Assembly: GCA_018053145.1 (NCBI GenBank)
Contig: JAGPMA010000020.1
Coordinates: 1-39,058, forward strand
Source of the DNA: Oscillospiraceae bacterium
GTDB lineage: Bacteria > Bacillota > Clostridia > Oscillospirales > Oscillospiraceae
Reading direction: 5' to 3'
DNA: 39,058 bases
The position numbers and the translations under genes were made by a program. Within the stretch, counting starts at the first letter, position 1. Every line of letters begins with the position of its first letter. Under the pieces are notes generated by a model. It searched no databases. It was not told where the DNA came from and saw only the letters and a program-made list of their open reading frames with translations. Shown here one piece after another: positions 1-6,612 of this stretch.

Positions 1-2
1 TC

Positions 3-38
3 CTCGAAGAACAGGACTATATAAATATCGAGCTTTAA
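3..38 (+). CDS. Possible 3' end of an upstream gene
   Basis: One frame entering from the left edge reads LEEQDYINIEL and then a TAA stop. The acidic, ordinary-looking residues suggest the tail of a real protein, but eleven codons cannot identify it. The other two forward frames either stop earlier or run on as low-complexity sequence through the pyrimidine tract that follows. No function can be given. Confidence 0.3.
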   Translation, partial: LEEQDYINIEL

Positions 39-89
39 AACAACAATCCTCTTTTTCTTTCCTTTCTTTTCTCTCCTCCTCCCCCCGCA

Positions 90-123
90 GAAATCAGTCA
101 AGGCATACGCCTTGGCTGATTTC
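90..123. other. Stem-loop after a pyrimidine-rich tract
   Basis: Positions 90-104 pair with 109-123 over 15 bp (one G-U) around a 4-nt loop. A C/T-rich tract of about 40 nt (roughly 46-86) lies just before it. Neither strand has a T run after the stem, so it is not a standard intrinsic terminator. It could be the 3' end of the upstream transcript or part of the leader of the transporter gene starting at 249. Apart from this hairpin and the possible gene tail, nothing else was seen in 1-248. Confidence 0.45.
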
Positions 124-248
124 ATAGGATACAAATACACATAAGGAAAGTTTCTTATCAATACGGTGCGAACCCAGTCGAAACAGCTTCCATCCCATTA
201 ACAACCAAAGCCGATATATAAACGGCCTCACGAAAGGGAATTGATACA

Positions 249-1193
249 ATGAACGATTTTTACGTAGTTCTTCTCAAGTTTCTTCCTGTACTAACAATGA
301 TTTTGTTGGGTGTATTAATCCGCATAATCAAGCTTCTCAAGCCTGAAACCATTCAGGAACTCAAGACCATTCTTATCAACATATCCCTCCCTTCAATGTT
401 TTTCCTCACCTTCTCTAAAACCGAATTCGAGTTTAGGTACATCTTGATTTTCATTGCTGTTTTTCTCGTCTGCCTTGTCATGCTTATTTTTGGAAAAGCC
501 TTTTCCAAAAAGCTTTGTCCCGGCAACAGCTACTATCCCTCCGTGTTCACAGGTCACGAAAACGGTATGCTGGGCTACGCTCTGTTTACCGCTTTTTTCG
601 GTGCGGAGAACACCTATAAGCTGGCGATTTTCGATATTGGTCAGGTGATTTTTGTATTCTTCGTTTTGGTCAATTTCCTTCGTAAACAAAATGGAACCAA
701 TTCATCTCCAAAGCAAGTTCTTTTGGGTTTTGCCAAGTCGCCTATAATTCTGTCAATGACCGCCGGAATCGTTTTCAGCAGCACTGGCCTTGCCTCCTCA
801 GTTCAGGATTACCAACTAACCGCTGCCTTTACGTCTGTTCTTACCCTTCTCGGTAATTTGACTGTCCCGCTCATCTGCATAATCCTTGGTTACGAGCTGC
901 GGATTAATTTTAAGAACATTCTCAGCCCGATTATGACCGTTTTACTCCGCATGGCTCTGATGCTCGCCTTCGCATTTGTGATTAACAAGTTTTTGGTCAC
1001 AGCATATTTGGGGCTCGATAGAAGTTTCGAAATTGCTTTATACACCATGTTTCTTTTACCGCCTCCTTTTGTGATACCCATTTTCATGGATAAGGATGTG
1101 ATTAAAGAGCGAAACGACATCTTGAATGTGATTTCCGTCAATATTATTTTGACTCTTGCTGCCTTCCTCATCCTTGTTTCTGTCACAGCCTAA
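249..1193 (+). CDS. AEC (auxin efflux carrier) family transporter
   Basis: A 314-residue integral membrane protein made of about ten hydrophobic helices in two halves, the usual size and layout of AEC-family permeases. Family-type signatures are visible: the LPSMFF segment near residue 48, a GHENGMLGYALF segment near residue 102 that corresponds to the N-G-x-L-G-x-P region of the family, and GNLTVPLICIILG in the second half, corresponding to the family's 'APL..FLLG' helix. Bacterial AEC proteins usually export or import small organic acids such as malate or malonate; the substrate here cannot be told. The ATG is preceded by an AAAGGGA ribosome site. It stands alone on the plus strand and ends at a strong terminator. 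Confidence 0.85.
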   Translation: MNDFYVVLLKFLPVLTMILLGVLIRIIKLLKPETIQELKTILINISLPSMFFLTFSKTEFEFRYILIFIAVFLVCLVMLIFGKAFSKKLCPGNSYYPSVFTGHENGMLGYALFTAFFGAENTYKLAIFDIGQVIFVFFVLVNFLRKQNGTNSSPKQVLLGFAKSPIILSMTAGIVFSSTGLASSVQDYQLTAAFTSVLTLLGNLTVPLICIILGYELRINFKNILSPIMTVLLRMALMLAFAFVINKFLVTAYLGLDRSFEIALYTMFLLPPPFVIPIFMDKDVIKERNDILNVISVNIILTLAAFLILVSVTA

Positions 1194-1263
1194 AACAACG
1201 CAATTCTCTTGCGTTATCGCTTATCAATTATGCCATTACGACTTCTAAATAGCTCAAAAATAG

Positions 1264-1300
1264 GAACAGCAAAAGCAATGCTTTTGCTGTTCTTCTTTTC
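1264..1300 (+). terminator. Rho-independent terminator of the AEC transporter gene
   Basis: A perfect 13-bp stem (1264-1276 with 1280-1292), 3-nt loop, followed by a T-rich tail with runs of four and six T on the plus strand. Confidence 0.85.
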
Positions 1301-1344
1301 TTTTTTATTATAATACAACCTTTTTTAAGGCAAACTACTTTATA

Positions 1345-2409
1345 TTACCCAGAGGAACTCGAAAGATCGCGGAAATCATAGACGCGGCTGTAGTCCTTGG
1401 TTTCTTGGTTTTTGACAACTTCGCACCTTTTATGGTCGAGCAGTCGAACAATTTCATATACATTTATCCATATCTCGTTATTGCACTCCTTTTGCGATTC
1501 GTCAAATACCAGCTGCATTCCGAAGTGTAGATGCGAGGTATCAATGTTATTCACATTTTCTTTTCTGCTGTAGCCCGTTCTTCCCAAATACCCGATAACA
1601 TCACCTGCTTTTACCACGGAGCCGACCTGCAAATCTTTGTGAAACGGGAAGTTTTTTCGAAGATGAGCATAATAATAGTATCTCTTTGAATCGAGCGACC
1701 TGATTCCGATACGCCACCCCCCATACTGATTCCAGCCCATCGCCTCGATTCTGCCTCCCTCTACCGCCACAATCGGCGTGCCAACTTGGCCCAGAAGGTC
1801 GTTACCAAGATGAGGACGTGAAAACCCGTAGGACCGCTTTTTTCCAAAATCGTCGTAGTGATTGTATGGATAGTTTTTTGCTATCGGGCTAAACACCTTA
1901 ATCCCATAGCGCTTCTCCCATCGTTTTCCGCTTCCGTCCTCGCTCGGCACTTCCATTTCAAACGCTCCCACAAAGCCCGACAATATGGCTGTAAAACACT
2001 CATGATAGTAGGCATAGTATTTCTTGCCCTGAGTGAGCTCCTCCATCGTTTTGCCGGCATTGAGCGCTTCTGCAAACTTTTCAAGCTGAGCGTCCTTATA
2101 GGAGCGGAAGTTATTTCCGTTTTGCGAAGCAAGCAAAGAAAGCAGCTCAATAAAATTTAGCTTTATCTCCTTATCCTGCGAAAGAATGTCCAACGAAATG
2201 GCCTTTTGCAGCGCCTCACACGGCACATTGAAATCAACCCACTTAATTAAATCCTTTTCTTCTTTTTCAGGGCTATCTTCGTCTTCTTCGGTCTTCTCCC
2301 CTGCAATCGCGTGTGCATATAACGGCAAGGAGGCCTGAGTGCAAACCAATAGACCCACAGATAATATAAAGAGGAGAATAATTCTCGTTTTTTTAGTGCT
2401 GAGGTGCAA
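1345..2409 (-). CDS. M23-family peptidase (secreted or membrane-anchored)
   Basis: Predicted zinc endopeptidase acting on peptidoglycan cross-links outside the membrane. The C-terminal third carries the LytM/M23 signature: RPHLGND supplies the first His and Asp ligands, and SHLHFG the HxH motif. An N-terminal hydrophobic stretch (residues about 8-30) is a signal peptide or anchor, followed by an acidic, Lys-rich linker and a helical region. The frame stays open upstream to a TTG at 2469, but that codon has no ribosome site and forms part of a TTGACA -35 box. The TTG at 2409 is preceded by AGGAAGTG at a good distance and was chosen, giving 354 residues. It lies downstream of the CAP gene but with its own promoter. 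Confidence 0.8.
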   Translation of the reverse strand: MHLSTKKTRIILLFILSVGLLVCTQASLPLYAHAIAGEKTEEDEDSPEKEEKDLIKWVDFNVPCEALQKAISLDILSQDKEIKLNFIELLSLLASQNGNNFRSYKDAQLEKFAEALNAGKTMEELTQGKKYYAYYHECFTAILSGFVGAFEMEVPSEDGSGKRWEKRYGIKVFSPIAKNYPYNHYDDFGKKRSYGFSRPHLGNDLLGQVGTPIVAVEGGRIEAMGWNQYGGWRIGIRSLDSKRYYYYAHLRKNFPFHKDLQVGSVVKAGDVIGYLGRTGYSRKENVNNIDTSHLHFGMQLVFDESQKECNNEIWINVYEIVRLLDHKRCEVVKNQETKDYSRVYDFRDLSSSSG

Positions 2410-2440
2410 AAATACGTCACTTCCTATCTTAAGACAAGCA

Positions 2441-2469
2441 ATTGTTTGAAAAGCAATAAATTGTGTCAA
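2441..2469 (-). promoter_or_regulatory. Promoter of the M23 peptidase gene
   Basis: On the minus strand TTGACA (2464-2469) is followed after 17 nt by AACAAT (2441-2446), a fair -10 match. It lies 32 nt before the chosen TTG start, which supports that start over the upstream in-frame TTG. Confidence 0.5.
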
Positions 2470-2552
2470 CTATAATTCAAAGTTATTATTTGTAATTTTA
2501 AGGTCAATATGTCTTCTAAATTCTTACACTTATATCAATCGGCAGATAACAG

Positions 2553-2586
2553 CATCGAAAAAGCCACCCCGAAATAAGGTGGCTTT
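2553..2586 (-). terminator. Terminator of the CAP-domain gene
   Basis: Minus-strand stem AAAGCCACC/GGTGGCTTT (2578-2586 with 2560-2568) followed by TTTTT, placed 19 nt after the stop codon of the CAP gene. Confidence 0.75.
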
Positions 2587-2604
2587 AGTTCAAGATAGTA
2601 TTTA

Positions 2605-3678
2605 TTATCCAATGAATTCTTGTGTCCAGTAGCTTCCGTCTGCAACATAGCCTACGCCTAGCTGTGTATATGAGCCATTAAGAATATTAGCTCTGTGTCC
2701 TGCCGAATTCATCCATGCGCTAACAACGGCCTCGGGAGTGTCATAGCCCATTGCTATATTCTCCCCAGCTGTCCTATAGCTAATTCCAAAGGCATTCATC
2801 ATATCGAATGGAGAGCCGTAAGTGGGGCTGGTATGAGAGAAATAGTTATTATCATGCATATCCTGCGACTTAGTTCTTGCCACATTCGAAAGCTCAGTGC
2901 TAAGTGTCAGCGGAGCAAGCCCATTTGCGGCACGCTGCTCATTGACAAGCGACGCAACCCGCGTTTCAAATGATTTATTGTCGATGTTTTCGCCGTCCGT
3001 TGATGCTGCAATATCAGTCGTAGGTACTGTTTGCGTATTAGTAACGCTTGTCGGAATCGGTACAGCCGTTATGGTTGAACCGCTATTTTCAGACAAATTG
3101 GCGCTTAGTTTATTGATGTTCAAGCCGCATCTTGCAAGCGCATTGTTTATTCGTTCGACTAGTGAGCTATCTCCCGTGCATGGATTAGCGCTGTCAGGAT
3201 ATACTATTGTGCTTTGTTTGCTAACTTTGGTGCAGTCGCTTGCTGTGCAGCCGTCGCTTACCGCGCAATTATTCTTAGCGCAATCGCCGTTAAGACAAGT
3301 GCCAGTCGCACAATCACCGGCAACGCAGATACCGCCGTTGCAATTAACCGTGTCTGATTCGTCAGAAGCCTCCGACGGCTGGGCTAATACTCCCTTTGAG
3401 CTATCGTCAACCGTATTAACGGCGTCAAAGCTTACAGCACCGCCTGACGGCACCGTGCTGTTATTAGCACAAAACTTTTCCAAAAGCGCATTTACGTCAA
3501 TGTTGGATGCACATACGTTGGTATTAGGATTTGGCGACACATAGTACAGCTTTGATTGGACCGCGCCGCCTGAGCACGAGGCTTCTGTTTTAGAAACCGC
3601 CGAAGCGCTTACCGCCATTGCGGAAACCATGAGTACCATTGTTAGAACCACTGTTGCTTTTTTTAAAATTTTATTCAT
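2605..3678 (-). CDS. Secreted CAP (SCP/PR1)-domain protein with a Cys-pentad segment
   Basis: A 357-residue secreted protein. Residues 1-27 are a classical signal peptide ending ASA. Residues 237-357 form a CAP domain like the YkwD/SafA-associated proteins of Firmicutes: conserved SH (281-282), GEN (305-307), GHR (327-329) and the terminal WTQEF are all present. Between them is a Ser/Thr-rich linker with an unusual block of eight cysteines (113-149) at five-residue spacing. Bacterial CAP proteins of this type occur at the cell surface or in spore coats; the biochemical activity is not settled. An in-frame ATG at 3693 exists, but the GGAGGTGATC ribosome site lies inside that extension, so the ATG at 3678 is the start. 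A TGTAAC-N5-TGTAAC repeat lies just upstream. Confidence 0.85.
   Translation of the reverse strand: MNKILKKATVVLTMVLMVSAMAVSASAVSKTEASCSGGAVQSKLYYVSPNPNTNVCASNIDVNALLEKFCANNSTVPSGGAVSFDAVNTVDDSSKGVLAQPSEASDESDTVNCNGGICVAGDCATGTCLNGDCAKNNCAVSDGCTASDCTKVSKQSTIVYPDSANPCTGDSSLVERINNALARCGLNINKLSANLSENSGSTITAVPIPTSVTNTQTVPTTDIAASTDGENIDNKSFETRVASLVNEQRAANGLAPLTLSTELSNVARTKSQDMHDNNYFSHTSPTYGSPFDMMNAFGISYRTAGENIAMGYDTPEAVVSAWMNSAGHRANILNGSYTQLGVGYVADGSYWTQEFIG
3232..3342 (-). repeat. Cys pentad repeat inside the CAP protein
   Basis: Residues 113-149 place Cys at 113, 118, 123, 128, 133, 138, 144 and 149, that is six cysteines at exact five-residue steps followed by steps of six and five. The DNA shows a matching 15-bp rhythm. 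The cysteines could form disulfides or cross-links in an extracellular or spore-surface protein, or bind metal; the sequence does not decide. Confidence 0.8.
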
Positions 3679-3701
3679 CACGATCACCTCCATGACGTAA
3701 T

Positions 3702-3718
3702 TGTAACACTTTTGTAAC
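3702..3718. promoter_or_regulatory. WalR-box-like direct repeat upstream of the CAP gene
   Basis: The plus strand reads TGTAAC, five bases, TGTAAC. This matches the published WalR (YycF) consensus, two TGTWAH hexamers 11 bp apart. It lies 24-40 nt before the CAP start, on the strand opposite to the gene, and would overlap the transcription start if the TTGCAA/TGATAAT-like boxes upstream are the promoter. In Bacillus such an orientation near the start is typical of WalR-repressed genes. Binding is inferred, not shown. Confidence 0.55.
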
Positions 3719-3857
3719 TATTATCAACCCGCAAAAATTGCCAATTGCAACAATTGACTTTTAACAACGGATTAATAAATACGCTCAGCGTCTCATTTGC
3801 CGTATCTCGGTTATCTTAATTATCAGTCCCTTGCTCCCCTGTCTAAAGCTATACAAA

Positions 3858-3906
3858 TTAAAAAATACAAACCCCCGAAAATGCTGCCAGTCTTGCACTT
3901 TCGGGG
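3858..3906 (-). terminator. Terminator of the Spo0A-like gene
   Basis: On the minus strand CCCCGAAA (3899-3906) pairs with TTTCGGGG (3873-3880), with further pairing in the loop, followed by a T-rich run (GTTTGTATTTTTTAA). It begins 37 nt after the stop codon. Confidence 0.8.
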
Positions 3907-3942
3907 TAATGATTCATTTTTACTTTTTAATTCGCCACAAGG

Positions 3943-4266
3943 CTAATGCAGCTTGTTAACGACCATTTTTCGAGCCGGTTCTCTCAGTGAGTGATTATTA
4001 ATTAAATCTTCAACCGCGCAGCTAATGAATTCTTTATTTGTAGTGCCCATTCCTGATATGGCATATCTAATCCCTCTCTCGACACTATGGGGTTCAATTC
4101 CATAGGATAATGCAATGATTGTATAAAGCTCCGTCACTTTAACCAGCGCCTTCGGCGACCCAGCCATCAAGCGAATTGCGTCAACAAGAAAGATATATCC
4201 CTTATTTGATTTTTTGACTCCCTTATTATTTAAGTAAAGGTTAATTGACGAATCCTGAATCTTCAT
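3943..4266 (-). CDS. Stand-alone Spo0A C-terminal (effector) domain protein
   Basis: A 107-residue protein that covers only the DNA-binding effector domain of the sporulation master regulator Spo0A. The segment from GYIFLVDAIRLM to VERGIRYAI matches the conserved helices of Spo0A_C: 'GY.YL.eAI', 'LYP.IA', 'SRVERAIRHAIE'. There is no receiver domain with phospho-accepting Asp, whereas full Spo0A is about 260 residues. The protein starts at an ATG with CAAGGGG upstream and its own promoter and terminator, so it is an independent gene and not a truncated one. It may bind 0A-box-like DNA without phosphorelay control or act as a competitor of Spo0A; the actual role is unknown. Confidence 0.75.
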   Translation of the reverse strand: MKIQDSSINLYLNNKGVKKSNKGYIFLVDAIRLMAGSPKALVKVTELYTIIALSYGIEPHSVERGIRYAISGMGTTNKEFISCAVEDLINNHSLREPARKMVVNKLH

Positions 4267-4343
4267 ACATATACCCCTTGTTTATCTTTATGCCCAGAGC
4301 GATTGGGCAATTAGCACAGATATTCCTTACAGAATATACTTCA

Positions 4344-4372
4344 TTATTAAGCATTCTATCACATTTTGTCAA
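4344..4372 (-). promoter_or_regulatory. Promoter of the Spo0A-like gene
   Basis: Minus-strand TTGACA (4367-4372), 17-nt spacer, TAATAA (4344-4349). The 5' leader of about 70 nt contains a small hairpin GCCCA/TGGGC (4291-4307). Confidence 0.65.
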
Positions 4373-4578
4373 CATTATTTAAAACATTCTCATGTCAATT
4401 CTCGAAGCGCTCCGTTTTTGCTCATTTCTTGTGCAAATATTAGCCTTTCCAGCGTCTTCATTTCAATCCTTGTTATCAAAGAGCAAGCTTTTTCCGAAAA
4501 TTTCCTTCACATACTTTGAAATAAATAATTACTTAAAATTATTTATATAAATTATTTTTTGACTTACTAAAATTTTGT
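4373..4578. other. A+T-rich intergenic stretch without a gene
   Basis: Between the divergent promoters of the Spo0A-like gene and the glutamate dehydrogenase gene the sequence is A+T-rich, especially 4520-4580. No ORF with a ribosome site, no hairpin and no repeat was seen here. Regulator binding sites are possible but none is recognisable. Confidence 0.5.
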
Positions 4579-4606
4579 TTGACATATTCATTAAAACGTC
4601 TATAAT
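4579..4606 (+). promoter_or_regulatory. Promoter of the glutamate dehydrogenase gene
   Basis: TTGACA (4579-4584), 16-nt spacer, TATAAT (4601-4606), about 80 nt before the ATG. Both hexamers match the sigma-A consensus exactly. Confidence 0.8.
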
Positions 4607-4685
4607 TAGTTACGGAATACAGGGTCTAATTGTCATTAAGCACAATGATTTCCTTAAAAAACAATAATAGAACACGGAGGCTGTT

Positions 4686-5948
4686 ATGGAAAACAAAATT
4701 AATCCGTTCCAGAGCTTCATCGCAACTATGGAGCGTGCGGCGAAGATGATGGAACTGCCCGAATCGAGCTACATTCGTCTCAAGCACTGCGAAAGAGAGT
4801 TAACGGTGTCGATACCTGTCGTAATGGATGACGGGTCGCTGAAAATCTTTGAGGGATACAGAGTTCAGCACTGTACCGAAAGAGGCCCCGGAAAAGGTGG
4901 CATCAGATTTCATCAGGATTCGGACATTGATGAGGTAAGAGCCCTCGCAGCTTGGATGACCTTTAAATGCGCTGTCGTGGGCATACCCTACGGCGGAGCA
5001 AAGGGCGGAGTTAGGGTCAATCCTGCTGAGCTTTCAAAAGGTGAGCTTGCAAGACTGACGAGAAGATACACTGCCGCAATCTACCCCATCATTGGGCCGG
5101 AAAAAGATATACCCGCTCCTGATGTTAACACAAACCCGCAAATCATGGCGTGGATCATGGATACATACAGTATGCTTACCGGTTATGTTGTCAACAGTGT
5201 AGTAACCGGTAAGCCTATCGAAATCGGCGGCTCTCTTGGACGCTTTGAAGCGACAGGAATGGGCGTAATGTACATAACGAGAGAAATACTGCATAAGAAA
5301 AACAAGGAGATTTCGGGAACCAGAATTGCCATTCAAGGCTTCGGCAACGTGGGTAAAAACGCTGCTTTGCTTCTTGCTCAGAAGGGTGCAATAATTGTTT
5401 CTGTTTCTGATGTGAGCGGCGGACTGTACAAAGAAACAGGGCTCGATATCGACGCAATCTCCGAATTCGTTGCTGCAAGCAAGGGGAAAATGCTCGTGGA
5501 TTTCTCGGCGGACGGCGTCAAGCATATTTCAAACGAGGAACTGCTCACAGTCGATACCGATGTTCTCATTCCTGCCGCGCTTGAAAACCAAATAACAGAG
5601 AAAAACGCAGGAGACGTAAAGGCCTCCATTATTGTTGAGGCGGCAAACGGCCCGCTGACTCCAACCGCTGATCATATTTTAGAAAGCAAGGGTATAACAG
5701 TTGTACCGGATATTCTTGCCAACGCCGGCGGTGTTATTGTTTCCTATTTTGAATGGGTACAGAACATTCAGAATTTGATGTGGGATAAGGAAGAGGTATA
5801 CAGGGCGCTCGAAAAGCTTATTATCAAGGCTTTTAACAGCGTTTGGGAGGACTCCGAGGAATATCATACCACTCTGAGAATGGGTGCATATATCAACGCT
5901 CTTAGGAAGATAGCAGCGGCAACCGAAATTAGAGGCGTGTTCCCCTGA
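4686..5948 (+). CDS. gdhA: Glutamate dehydrogenase (Glu/Leu/Phe/Val dehydrogenase family)
   Basis: Cytosolic enzyme that interconverts glutamate with 2-oxoglutarate and ammonia. At 420 residues it has the size of the hexameric NAD-type GDH/RocG/GudB group. The N-terminal dimerisation and catalytic domain contains RGPGKGGIRFHQD and the PYGGAKGGV motif with the catalytic lysine region; the second half has the Rossmann motif GFGNVG followed by VSDVSGG. The ending (NALRKIAAATEIRG) is typical of the family. Because members using Leu, Phe or Val share this fold, glutamate is the likely but not certain substrate. ATG with ACGGAGG upstream. It is a single-gene unit with a consensus promoter. No clear terminator was found before the transposase remnant downstream. 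Confidence 0.85.
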   Translation: MENKINPFQSFIATMERAAKMMELPESSYIRLKHCERELTVSIPVVMDDGSLKIFEGYRVQHCTERGPGKGGIRFHQDSDIDEVRALAAWMTFKCAVVGIPYGGAKGGVRVNPAELSKGELARLTRRYTAAIYPIIGPEKDIPAPDVNTNPQIMAWIMDTYSMLTGYVVNSVVTGKPIEIGGSLGRFEATGMGVMYITREILHKKNKEISGTRIAIQGFGNVGKNAALLLAQKGAIIVSVSDVSGGLYKETGLDIDAISEFVAASKGKMLVDFSADGVKHISNEELLTVDTDVLIPAALENQITEKNAGDVKASIIVEAANGPLTPTADHILESKGITVVPDILANAGGVIVSYFEWVQNIQNLMWDKEEVYRALEKLIIKAFNSVWEDSEEYHTTLRMGAYINALRKIAAATEIRGVFP

Positions 5949-6039
5949 TTGTCTGCTCGATTCCGTCTCTCCAAATTTCAAAACAAAGCGTCCTGAAGTA
6001 ATCATCTAACCCCCATCAAAACGTAAACAGCCAAAAAAC

Positions 6040-6291
6040 CTATCCGTAGCAGTCAGTGGAAACCACACACAAAGTAAGTATTTTAAGAACTTTTTGATTC
6101 GAATTGCCGGGACCAATCCCCCCTATAACCGAATGAATCCGCTTTGTATTGTAATTTGAGTTCAACATATTCTGCCGAGCTTGTTCGGGATTGTCGTAGT
6201 GGGCATCCCGAACGAGCTCTCTTTTTATCGTGTGATACAAAGATTCCATAAGTGCATCGTCATAGGCCGCCTCGCAAGCAAATGCACCTGC
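6040..6291 (-). pseudogene. IS3-family transposase (OrfB) remnant
   Basis: The translation reads YDDALMESLYHTIKREL, then YNTKRIHSVIGG. This is the last part of the DDE catalytic domain of IS3-group OrfB, including the third catalytic Glu (E of MES) and the family's 'YN..R.HS..G' ending. Everything N-terminal of this is missing, as is OrfA, and the residues before YDDA are degenerate, so only about 80 of some 280 codons survive. No terminal inverted repeats or target-site duplication were recognised. It is a decayed insertion next to the glutamate dehydrogenase gene. Confidence 0.75.
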
Positions 6292-6313
6292 ATTAACAGT
6301 AATCGTTGATGAG

Positions 6314-6367
6314 CTGCAGCCAACACTTAAAATCTGATTTTAAAGTGTTGGCTGCAGTTATTTTTTC
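6314..6367 (+). terminator. Long hairpin with T tail beside the IS remnant
   Basis: Arms 6314-6334 and 6336-6357 are complementary over 21 bp with one bulged base and almost no loop, followed by TTATTTTTTCG on the plus strand. It looks like a strong terminator, but no intact plus-strand gene ends here. It abuts the point where transposase homology stops. Confidence 0.6.
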
Positions 6368-6567
6368 GTTCTATTAATAACTATTCAGTGGTTGTTCAGT
6401 GGCTTTAATGTATGTTCTGATATACTACTACGTTTTACATCGGGGTTTTTGCGACTGCCCCACAGGATAAATCTAAGTACACATCGTTCTATATCGGTTT
6501 TTTATCTGAATTTAATGCCGCTTGGCCGACAGGATAACCGAGTCATTGATTTAAACAACTCCAGAAA
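6368..6567. other. Intergenic stretch without a recognised gene
   Basis: No convincing coding frame. A 70-codon plus-strand frame (6392-6604) has no ribosome site and an unconvincing composition. A short tandem TTCAGTGG duplication is present near 6386-6404. Otherwise nothing recognisable. Confidence 0.4.
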
Positions 6568-6590
6568 ACCGGCTGTTTTCTCCCGCCGGT
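6560..6590 (-). terminator. Candidate weak terminator of malQ
   Basis: Minus-strand ACCGGC (6585-6590) pairs with GCCGGT (6568-6573) and is followed by TTTTC, 23 nt after the malQ stop. The stem is only 6 bp with an 11-nt loop. Confidence 0.4.
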
Positions 6591-6612
6591 CGTCTGTGAA
6601 GTGATGCTCCGC

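Noticed and set aside
2897-3544. 215-codon plus-strand frame opposite the CAP gene
   Set aside because: Antisense to a well-supported gene with signal peptide and CAP motifs; no ribosome site of its own.
5034-5525. 163-codon minus-strand frame inside glutamate dehydrogenase
   Set aside because: Antisense to a highly conserved enzyme gene; composition is that of a shadow frame.
6392-6604. 70-codon plus-strand open frame beside malQ
   Set aside because: No ribosome site, no recognisable motif, and it runs over the candidate malQ terminator.
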